From: Aselliscus stoliczkanus
Taxonomy: Eukaryota; Chordata; Mammalia; Chiroptera; Hipposideridae
Assembly (NCBI GenBank): GCA_033961575.1
Contig: CM066731.1
Location: forward strand, 83,845,501-83,909,500
Reading direction: 5' to 3'
Length of the DNA stretch: 64,000 nt
Position numbers and translations under genes: made by a program. Every line of letters begins with the position of its first letter. Positions within the stretch are counted from its first letter, which is position 1. A model generated the notes under the pieces. It did not search any database. It was not told the origin of the DNA and saw only the letters and a list, made by a program, of their open reading frames with translations. Below are positions 47,385-56,106 of this stretch, piece by piece.

Positions 47385-48110
47385 CGGAGAAAATGAAACA
47401 TGTCCAAATAAAAGAATAGAACAAAGCTCCAGAAAAAGAACTAAACAAAATGGACACAAGCAATCTATCAAATGCAGAGTTCCAAACATTGGTTATAAGG
47501 ATGCGCAGCGATCTCATGGAGAACTTCAACAAAGAGATAGGAAACATAAAAATGGACGTAGAAAAACATAAAAAAGAACCAGTCAGAAAAAAAGAATACA
47601 AAAACAGAAATTAAGAATACATTAGAGGGAATCTACAGTAGATTAGATGAAGCAGGGAATTGAATCAATTATTTAGAACATAAGGTAGCAGAAAACACCC
47701 AATCAAAACAACAAAAAGAAAAAAGAATCCAAAACAATGAGGAGTCTTTAAGGAGCCTCTGGGACAACATCAAGCAAACAAACATTGGCATCATAGGAGT
47801 ACCAGAAGGAGAAGAGGGTGAGCAAGAAATTGGAAACCTATTTGAAGAAATAACGACTGAAAACTTCCCTAACCTGGTGAAGGAAATAGATATACAAGCC
47901 CAGGAAGTACAGAGAGTCCCAAACAAGGTGAACCAAAAAAGGCCCCAACCAGAACATATCATAATTAAAATGCCAAAGATTAAAGACACAGAGAGAATCT
48001 TAAAAGCAGCAAGAGAAAAGCAGTAAGTTACCTATAAGGGTGCTCCCATAAGACTGTCAGCTGATTTCTCAATAGAAACTTGCAGACATGGAGTGCCATG
48101 AAATATTCAA
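47385..48110 (+). pseudogene. L1 ORF1 remnant
   Basis: Aligned by eye to the ORF1 zone of the other long L1: 'aaaagaactaaacaaaatgga', then coiled-coil coding text. A better-preserved middle follows ('ggcatcataggagtaccagaaggagaagaggg' encodes GIIGVPEGEE) and then 'agaacatatcataattaaaatgccaaagattaaagac'. Frames are broken. Confidence 0.8.
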
Positions 48111-48298
48111 TGTGATGAAAATAAGAACCTACAGCCAAGATTATTCTAGCCAGCAAAGCTTCCATTTAGAATCGAAAGACAGAAAGGAGCTTCCCAGACA
48201 AGAAAAAGCTAAAGGAGTTCATCACCACCTAACCAGTATTACAAGAAATGTTAAAGGGATTTCTAGAAGTAGGAGGAGGGGAAGGAGAATAAAAAATA

Positions 48299-48383
48299 TG
48301 AATCAAAAGGCAACAACTACGTATCTATCAACAATTACTTTAAATGTAAATAGATTAAATGCTCCAATCAAAAGATAAGGTGA
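48299..48383 (+). pseudogene. L1 ORF2 5' remnant
   Basis: Encodes MNQKATTTYLSTITLNVNRL then NAPIKR, the endonuclease N-terminus, before the SINE interrupts it. About 200 bp more of ORF2 follow the SINE (48,546-48,757). Confidence 0.85.
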
Positions 48384-48541
48384 GGGCTGGCCGAGTGGCT
48401 CAGTTGGTTAAAAGCTCACTGAACAGTGCGAGCTGAGCTCTGAGCAACAGCAGTTCGATGCCCAGCCTGAACTGAGCAGCCGCTGAGCTGCCAACAGGTA
48501 GCAGGATGGCTCAGCTAAAAAAAAAAAAATAAATAAATAAA
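48384..48541 (+). mobile_element. tRNA-derived SINE inside L1
   Basis: The head is gggctggccgagtggctcag with A box tggctcagttgg (48396-48407) and B box agttcgatgcc (48452-48462). A short body 'gaactgagcagccgctgagctgcc' and an A-rich (AAAT) tail follow. It interrupts L1 ORF2 text ('gctccaatcaaaaga' on the left, 'gggtggctgaatggataagaa' on the right). Its tRNA-like head is the same type as the SINE at 18,802, but the body is much shorter and differs. Confidence 0.88.
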
Positions 48542-49157
48542 ATTGGGTGGCTGAATGGATAAGAAAACAAAACGCTTACATATGTTGCCTACAACAGATG
48601 CACTTCAGATCACAAGACACACACAACATGAAAGTAAAGGAATAGGAAAAAGATAATTCAGGAAAATGGAAACATTGAGAAAAAAAAAGCTGGGGTAGTG
48701 ATCTTTATACCAGACAAAATAGAATTTAAAACAAAGGCTATAACAAGAGACAAAGATGGACCCAGTAATCCCACTTCTGGATGATTATTCCAAGAAACTC
48801 AAAATGCTACTTCGAGGGGACATATGCATTAATATGTTTATTTCATTGCTGCATTGTTTACAGTAGCCAAGATGTGGAGCCAGCCTGGGTGTCTGTCGAT
48901 GGATGAATGGATAGAGGAGGTGGTACATACACGTACATACAATGGAATATTGCTCAGCCATGGAAGGGAATGGGTCCTTGCCAGCTGTGGCGGCATGGAT
49001 GGACCTGGAGGGTATTGTGCTGAGTGGAGCATGTCAGACAGAGAAAGGCAAATGCAATGTGTTTTCACTTATATGTGGAATCTAAAGAATAAAATAAACA
49101 AATAAAACAAACATATAGATACAGAGAACATTTTGATGGTTGCCAGATGGGAGGAAG

Positions 49158-49475
49158 GTTGGCGGGCTGGGTGAAAAAAGGGTAAGGATTAAGAAGTACA
49201 AATTGGCTGTTACACAGTAGTCATGGGAATATGGGGTATAGCATAAGGAATATAGTCAATAACATTGTAATAACTAGGTATGGTATAAATAGGTACTAGA
49301 TTTATTGGGGTGATAGATGGAGGAGCTTGAGGGATAGGGTGGAAAATGTGGATTAAGAAGTACAAGTTGGTACTTACAAAATAGTCATGGGGATGTAAAG
49401 TAAAACACAGTGAATATAACCAATAATATGGTAATAACTATGCATAATGCCAAGTTGGTACTAGACTAGTGGGAA
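49158..49475 (+). repeat. Tandem duplication (~165 bp) in L1 3' UTR
   Basis: The segment 'attaagaagtacaaattgg...ggtactaga' at 49188-49300 recurs at 49352-49465, offset about 164-165 bp. The full-length L1 in the window has it once. Confidence 0.85.
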
Positions 49476-49641
49476 GATCACTTCTTAAATTATGTAAACG
49501 GCTAACCACTATGCTGTACACCTGAAATTAATATAAAATAATACTGAATGTCAAAATAAACAAAGTGTAAAAAAATTCAATCAAATATAAATAAAATAAA
49601 AAGTTAAAGTGTAAATAAAATATAATAAAAATTCAACTCTA

Positions 49642-49840
49642 TATTTTTCACTTATCCATATTCAAACATGTAATTATAGTTCACCTTCACCATTGTGTAT
49701 TAATCCACTGTATGAAGATATCACAAGTTCTATATCAATTCTTTTGATGAATATTTAGGTCCTGTTTAGTATTTTTCTCTCTCAATCAATACTTACCATG
49801 CACAGTCTCATACACATCTCCTTGTTCACATGTATAGTTC
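49642..49840 (-). mobile_element. Older L1-type fragment, right of L1 insertion
   Basis: 'atatttttcacttatccatattcaaacatgtaattatagttcacc' and 'gatgaatatttaggtcctgtttagtatttttc' resemble the antisense tail text at 45,590-45,911. Confidence 0.35.
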
Positions 49841-49849
49841 TTAAGAAGC

Positions 49850-50840
49850 CTCTGTCCTTCCTCACATTCTCGAAAGTGCAGAGTAGCCTCCCAGGAGTTC
49901 TCTCCACTGAGGTCTTTGCTGGCCCATCACATCCTTCACGGGCAACAAGACATGTTGCCATACCAAGCACTGGATTCAGTCTTCTGTCCACATAACCTAA
50001 AAACAGGAGTGAGTCACCTTCCAAGTTGATTCCGCCTTGTAATGAATCTACTTCTGAAGATCCAGAACAGCAACAAGATTAATTTTTTTCTCTCTCCACT
50101 AATGATTTCTTTTTTTCTTACTTTTATTGCTCTTTAGGGATGATACAATGGTTCAAATAGAAGCTCTTAGTATTATAATTTTTATGATGATGTTTTATAA
50201 TTTTAGATTATTTAAATGTTAATCTTATAAATTAATGACTTCCATGTTATTCTATTTGTAGTTAGAGTAATTAGAATATTTTTGTTGTTAACATGTCCCA
50301 TAGAATAATCCAGAAACACAGCAGTAATTTCTGTCTTTACCAAGAAATGTGAAGGGTCTTAGGATAACCTTTTAGAAATCTACAATATATGTGTGAATCT
50401 TATTAGTAAGTTATTTCCATATTATTTGATTTCAAGATAATGAAAGTACAATGTATATTTAAGAAGTCTCTTCTATTGATCCAGAAAAACATCATTTTTC
50501 AGTGTCTCTTCTACAGTCATTTATGGATTTTCTCTCATATAGTTTCATGTGGACACTTGATGAAACTGTAATTACTAGGATAATGTTATATAAATGTACA
50601 TTATTTCAAAATGCATTGCCTGAGTCATTGCTTCCTTTCCTTCTGTTTCTAGACAATGTAAGGCTTGGATTCTGGTTTTGCTGTTTACCAAGTTCCCATC
50701 ACATGAACAGCAGCATGAGTTTTACATGAGCTATTTTGTCATTGCAGACACTTGAACCTCAAAGTCCATTTCTACAGACCAAGAGCTGAACTGACTCCAG
50801 TGATAGGACTAACATGTTTTCCAAATAATTTTTCTTTAAG
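49850..50840. other. Intergenic, nothing recognised
   Basis: No gene or nameable repeat. Confidence 0.45.
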
Positions 50841-50844
50841 TTGT

Positions 50845-51240
50845 GTGATCGCTCTCATTGTGCTTAGATGAAATCTAAATCCTTTCTGGTGGTCTCCAAG
50901 GTCCTGCCTGGGTCAGGCCCCTCTGCCTGGTGCTCTCTGCCCCCCAGCCGCCAGGCCCACCCAGCTCCTCCCACTCTGCCCGTGCAGGTCCCTCAGCCTG
51001 AACCACTTCCCCTACTCTGTGTCTCACGCTTACTCAACCCCAGGTCTTAAATGTTATGCCCTTGGAGAAACTCCCACTGACTTCCCACTCAAAATCATTC
51101 CTCCTCTCCTTTCTCATTCAACCTTTTACCTACCATTAATGGCACTTATTTCAACATACATTATTACATTTGTGATGAGATTATTTGTCAATTGTGTTTC
51201 ATCCCACATCTCCATTTTGTTCCTTTTCTTTATCCAGTGT
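50845..51240 (+). mobile_element. L2 LINE 3' fragment
   Basis: The order matches the L2 3' end: 'aagtcctgcctgggtcaggcccctctgcctggtgctctctgcc', 'aaatgttatgcccttggagaaactcccactgacttcc', then 'gcacttatttcaacatacattattacatttg'. It is better preserved and more GC-rich than the flanks. Confidence 0.7.
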
Positions 51241-51339
51241 TTTTTGGGCAGAGGATTGGGGGTGCTTAAAGTATTTGAAGACACAAATCTTTCCTGTGAC
51301 ATAATATGACAATGTCAGGTTATGCCGTGATGACAATGC

Positions 51340-51690
51340 TTAGCAGACAACCTCCAAATCTCAGTGCTCACAACAAGCACTGGTACTCCACTCGTGGGTC
51401 TGGCTCGGATGGGTTTGGTTGGGTTCAGGTCTCCATTTGCTCTCTTTTCTCTCATGTCTGATTCTCATTCAAGGGCCCAAGCAAAGGTGCAGTGGCTGCC
51501 TGGGTGTGGTCTTGTGATGGATGGAAGGAGCATAAGAGAGTAAAGAAAATAGAGAACAATAGGTTCTTAACACCTCCACCCAGAACTGGCACAATCTGCT
51601 TATCTTCCCACATTCCTCTGACCAAAGCAATTCTGGTGACTCAGTCAATGCAGGACACTTGACATTCATAATAGCAGGGCGCTAAATGTT
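51340..51690. other. Possible old LTR-type repeat
   Basis: 'cctccaaatctcagtgctcacaacaagcactggtactccac' and 'cacccagaactggcacaatctgcttatcttcccacattcc' resemble wording found in old mammalian LTR families. I cannot assign a family. Confidence 0.3.
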
Positions 51691-51759
51691 GGTCATATCT
51701 CTGTTACTATGAAATCTCCAAATGCTCCTTGGGTTACTGAATCACTCCCCCACCCCCAA

Positions 51760-51825
51760 TTAGAATCCTTCTCAGTGCCTGGCGCAGTGGGCACTCAATG
51801 AATATTTGCTGAAAAATTAACTTTG
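51760..51825 (+). mobile_element. L2 3' terminal fragment
   Basis: 'ctcagtgcctggcgcagtgggcactcaatgaatatttgctgaa' is the L2 3' terminus. Confidence 0.65.
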
Positions 51826-52139
51826 CTGTATTGCTCTCCAGAGCCCTTGTAAAACTTTACTCAGTGACTAGGGAGTGCTGTGGCATTAGTTTAATGTTCA
51901 TAAAACTTTACTTCTTCCATGCAAAATGGAACCTAATTTTAGCTTTTTAATGTGAGGCTGAGAATATCTATTTTTTTATATTTAATGACAATTTATTTTA
52001 GAAATTCTCGAGCCAAGTCTTTTGCTCATTTTTCTATTAAAGTTTTCTTCCTCATCTATAATAACTCTTGTCACAGGTAATGAATAATTTTTTCCAGTTT
52101 TCCTCTTAAATGTTTTAATGATTTTCTTGACAGACAAAC

Positions 52140-52410
52140 ATTGCTAATATTTGGATAGCCTTGTCTCTCATCCTTTTCTTTCATGGTCTGCTGCAGTGAG
52201 TATTTTTACTAGCTACATGGTGTTGTACCAAATGGACATATTATTGTATAATGTATTTAAGCATTCCCTTTTTATGGGCTATTTATATGGTTTCCAGGTT
52301 TTTCTCTCATAAATAACATTGTGATAAACACCTGAAGTGCTAAAAGTGAAATTATCATATCCAAGGATATTTTTTAAGTTCTGACACACTTTGCCAAATC
52401 GCTATTGAGA
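52140..52410 (-). mobile_element. Old L1-type fragment, antisense
   Basis: 'atttatatggtttccaggtttttctctcataaataacattgtgataaac' and 'gtgctaaaagtgaaattatcatatcc...cacactttgccaaatcgct' match the antisense tail wording of old L1 families, the same type as at 3,000-3,815. Confidence 0.5.
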
Positions 52411-52907
52411 TTCTACTCTCCAGGCCCCACACCCCAGATTCACACCCTAGGCACTCACACTCTAACCCAGCTGATGAAACCCTTACTGGCAAGGTGACAG
52501 GGATCAGGGTGGGTCTGGAATGCCAGAGGGAAGCAGTCCAGAACACCCCAGGTGCTTGGGAGTGCTTTTCCCTGAGATCTTTCCATGGCACCTTCTTGGG
52601 ATTTAGGTCTCCGAGCAAATGGCGCCAGAGAGCCCTTCTTCATCTAAAAGAGCCTCTGACTGCAGCTATTCCCTGTCACATTATACTGGCTTGTTTTTTG
52701 TTTCGTGAAGAGCTCTTATTTCTCCTCAATATTACCTTATTACTTCACAGGTTTCATTTCTGTCAGTAATTATCTTGTCTGTTTGTTGACGGCAGTATCT
52801 CTAGCACCAGGAACTATTCTCTGGCACAGAGAACAGTGGTTCTCAAACCAGGTATTCACTGGAATCACTTGTGACATTTTAAAAATTCACTCTGCCCACC
52901 CCCAATA

Positions 52908-53455
52908 AGAAATGTTTAATTATTAAATCACATTAACAAGAAAATTTTAGATACCCTTTTCTATAGGAAATATAGAATGTAGCAGATATTCTCAAGCATG
53001 TTTATTCATTGCTGTATAGTTGGATCCTTGTCAAATCCTTTCTAATGTAGCTAATAAAGTTGTGGTTGTGAAAATTATGGAAGTTGTTGGAATTCTTTAA
53101 TAAAACTACCATTTGTCTGGGAAAATCAACAGATAGGGTATAGATTTGCTTACACCACCTGTGCCTCCAAGTTTTACCATAGAAATGTGATATGCTAAAC
53201 ATAGGTGTGTTGTAAAATTTTACTGTTTGAGAATACATCAGCGTAAAATTAGGAATTTTCAGGATGAACTCATTTAACTTAAAAACTCTTAGATTATTTA
53301 CAGATCTTAAATTTTGTGTGCCATTGTGATCTGTAAAGAAATATAATGAGGTCACTGTTCACTCCTGTGTTGGCCAGGGTACATATCCCTGTATATATAT
53401 TGTTTTATGTGTAAAATAATATGTTCCAAAGGAAAAAAAATCAATATTTATGTTT
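52908..53455. other. Unclassified insert within MER5A
   Basis: About 550 bp of AT-rich sequence separates two adjacent pieces of MER5A, so it was inserted later. It contains an antisense frame of 117 codons (53,002-53,355) with no recognisable domain. No poly-A tail, clear inverted termini or target duplication could be confirmed, so its class is unknown. Confidence 0.5.
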
Positions 53456-53508
53456 CTCCCCAGACCAATTAAATCAGAATTCTGGAGGGGGAACTCAGGC
53501 ATTGGTAG

Positions 53509-53778
53509 CAGCTTGATCACTGTACTACACCTGAAGCTGATGTTGTATAATATTGTATACCAACTGTAAGTGAATATATAGATAGTCACGGGATGTAGAT
53601 TATACTGTGGAAGTGAGTCAGAGGAAGTGTAATAGATAGATATGATATGGGGGGGAGGAGTGGGGTGGCGAATTGGGGGAGGGGAGGTTGTCACTTTGAG
53701 GGGTAAAAAGTATAACTATTGCACTGTGTTGTACACCTGAAACTAATTATAAATAAATAAATAAATAAATAAGATAAA
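53509..53778 (+). mobile_element. L1 3' tail (class A), 5'-truncated
   Basis: It is co-linear with the 3' UTR of the young L1 at 29,210-29,500: 'ttgatcactgtactacacctg', 'gatagtcacgggatgtagattatactgtgg', a G-rich tract (53,648-53,690), and 'ttgtacacctgaaactaatt' plus an (AAAT)n tail. It lies inside MER5A. Confidence 0.9.
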
Positions 53779-53894
53779 AAACTCCCCAAGTGATTCCAAG
53801 GTGCAGCCAAGTTTGAAAGCCAATGACATAAAAAGAACTCAGAATATTTGTTGGACGGATGGATGGATGAATAAAAGGACACTGTAAATAAGAA

Positions 53895-54030
53895 ACTTGG
53901 GGCTCTGCTCCCAGAGCTGCCACTAACATGATATGTGACCTAAACTGTGTCACTCTACTTTTCTTAACACCCATAGTTGTATTAGATGCCCTCTAATGTC
54001 GTTTCCTACTTCAAGATTTTACAATTCCAC
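53895..54030 (+). mobile_element. MIR SINE fragment
   Basis: 'ggggctctgctcccagagctgccactaacatgatatgtgacctaaac' follows the MIR centre. Confidence 0.6.
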
Positions 54031-54039
54031 TTCTCAGTC

Positions 54040-55735
54040 ACAGCAAAAGCCCAGAGTGAGAAGGCTGGGAGAAACATGAGGACAGAATGATTGAAGCTTT
54101 ATAGGAAACTTCACCTGGGACAAAGGTGATCCTAACAGGAAGCTCTTTACTATGGCACCCTTTTACCCAAGAAAGAAAGTATTTGTGAGGTTCTTGAGAA
54201 TCTTGCACTTAGAAGAACATCACATACCTCTGTACTGGATGTGCAGAGAAGGGGCAGCATGATCCCTAATCTCCAAATATCACACAAGGAGACAAGGGTA
54301 TAGATACCCTGAGCCAGGGGAGAGGGAGAGAGATGCATTTACCTGAGGGAGTCCTCACCAACCTCCTTCTCTGACCTTGTCTGTTCAAGGTCTTCTCCAA
54401 GGCTGCACAAGCTTCCTCTCTCAAACACGGGCTGCTCAAGCATTTTTGACTGCTGCCATGGCTGTTTTGCTGGGATCTTTAAAATAAAAAAAAGCATGCT
54501 CAACTCAACTCTGCTACTGTCACCCTACACAGACAGTTAAAACAGGACAGTTTCTTTCTGGGAAAGATAGCTGTTCATGTTTATTTAAGACATTGCAAAG
54601 GCATTTACAATAGGGGACTCCTGTGTAGCCCACCTGAGTCCTATAATTCTCCAGGCCCTATTTCCCTGGCTACTTTATATACAGCTATTTAGGCTTGCAT
54701 GCTATGTGATTTTGCTACTTGTCCCTAAGCATCAATAGCTGTCTGGTCACCCGGCAGTGGCTACACGTTATAACCTTCCATTCCCCCTCATCCTATACCA
54801 TCTGGTGCAAGAACAATTTTAAGACTACAAAAACAACACACGTGGGCGTTATGACAGTGGACACCTTAGAAATTTAGTTTCATTAGCTTCAATTTGGGTC
54901 AGAGCAAGATGTCACAACTTCCACTTCATTGTTTCTTAATACATATAAAACTAGCATAGTTCCCATCTCAATACCTTAATTTGCATATTCAAATTATTGG
55001 AGACTGGTGGGGTGGAGGCACAGTTTTGTTAGCAATATTTGTTAACTATATTTAAGAAGGAAACGGCCTTTCACAAGGCTCTTCCAACCTCTTACGTATT
55101 CTGGTTCCAGAGATAACCTCTAGGAGTACAAAAGGTATGAAGAATTTCTTCAAGGACAAACATTTACTGAACACCCATTTTTTAAGATGCTAGGGACATT
55201 ATGGAACCGGTAATGTGTCTTGTGGCCAGGGAAACAACTCTGATATAGCTGCCATCGTCTGGGACAGATAAGGGGTGTATCATGTAAGTGCTGTGGCAGC
55301 TAAACTGACCTCAACACTGGAGTTGCATTCTCAGAGATCTTCCCTTAAGACCAGAATGGGAATGCTGGGGATGGGGTAGGGTTGAAGGACATCATCTCGG
55401 ACAAGGTTTCCTGGGAGAACAAGATGCACTGCCTCAGACAGGAGGGAGGCAGAAGGCGTGAAGAATCCTTTTTCGCGGGCTCGCTTCCCTGGTCGCTATA
55501 TTAAGTTTGCCCAAGTGAGCATGAATCAGGGGACACCTTGATTCTGAGGTAGAACCGGGCCCGTAGCTGAAATCGCCAAACTCATCAGTGCCCAGAATCT
55601 GACCCAGGAGCGAGGAGGCTTCCGAAGTCCGGCTCGCAGAGAATCCATTTGGGGCCATCTGATGCCGGTGAGAAGCAGAGAGGAGACCCAGAATACAAAA
55701 TTTCCTCCAAGATGCAGGAACAGTCTTTTATGAAG
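54040..55735. other. Upstream flank of CCDC93, nothing recognised
   Basis: No nameable repeat or gene in about 1.7 kb up to the CpG island. Frames on the minus strand near 55.4-55.8 kb are GC-driven. Confidence 0.45.
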
Positions 55736-55892
55736 CACCTCGGAGAAACATGCAGAGCTCTGGCGTGAACGCATGCAAAACGTCAGGCTCCGCTGCGCGG
55801 CAGGACTGCAGCTTCACACTCCCCGCCAGCACCGCCTCGGCCGGGCAGCCTCTGCGCAGGCGCCATTGCGCCGCGTTCCCGCCCCAGCGCGC

Positions 55893-55937
55893 ATGCTCGG
55901 CGGGTCCGCGGCGCTCCGGGCCGGCTGCGGCGGCTGA
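55893..55937 (+). other. Possible uORF in CCDC93 leader
   Basis: An ATG at 55893 opens a 14-codon frame ending in TGA at 55937, upstream of the CCDC93 start. It would matter only if transcription begins upstream of 55,893. A longer upstream frame (55,750-56,052, 100 codons) begins even further out and is probably not in the mRNA. Confidence 0.25.
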
Positions 55938-56064
55938 GGCGGAGGCGACGGCGGAGGAAGTTGCTTCTTTGCACTCCACCCTGGTAGCAGCCTCGCAGCC
56001 GGGGGCAGCTTCCTCCGGGCACTTCGTGGGGTTCGGTGCTGCTGCACGTTAATCCAGCCGGATC

Positions 56065-56106
56065 ATGGGGTTGCCCAAGGGTCCGGAGGGCCAGGGTCTT
56101 CCCGAG
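56065..56106 (+). CDS. CCDC93: CCDC93 coding exon 1
   Basis: 14 codons ([14 protein letters not shown]), ending in phase 0 before the donor GTAAGG. The start has a good Kozak context (A at -3, G at +4) and is chosen because it sits in the CpG island and joins in frame to exon 2. A run of 12 Cs begins 7 bases into the intron (56114-56125). Confidence 0.92.

Larger units (their letters stand above)
45926..49627 (+). mobile_element. L1 with internal ORF2 deletion (class B tail)
   Basis: The target duplication aaaattcaacttta at 45912-45925 recurs as aaaattcaactcta at 49628-49641. The copy retains the 5' start ('ccaatcaagatggcagag'), a 5' UTR of about 1.43 kb, ORF1 and the first codons of ORF2. 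It jumps at about 48,757 to the C-terminal end of ORF2 and then to the 3' UTR. Relative to the full-length copy at 34,558-40,822 about 3.1 kb of ORF2 is missing. A SINE sits at 48,384-48,541. The 3' UTR carries a duplication of about 165 bp. Confidence 0.93.
52829..53826 (+). mobile_element. MER5A-type hAT element broken by insertions
   Basis: The left end is 'cagtggttctcaaaccaggtattcactggaatcacttgtg' and the right end 'ccccaagtgattccaaggtgcagccaagtttgaaagccaatg'. Both match MER5A, which is normally about 190 bp. The middle survives at 53,455-53,508 ('ccagaccaattaaatcagaattctgg'). The copy has been expanded to about 1 kb by an unclassified segment (52,908-53,455) and an L1 tail (53,509-53,778). 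Confidence 0.75.

Noticed and set aside
47146..47989. Minus-strand frames of 106 and 151 codons with hydrophobic look
   Set aside because: They are antisense to L1 5' UTR and ORF1. A-rich coding DNA gives F/L/I-rich antisense frames that mimic membrane proteins.
55750..56052. 100-codon + frame upstream of CCDC93 as a separate gene
   Set aside because: Alanine/serine-rich translation of CpG-island DNA ending 13 bp before the real start codon. Kept only as a possible upstream frame.
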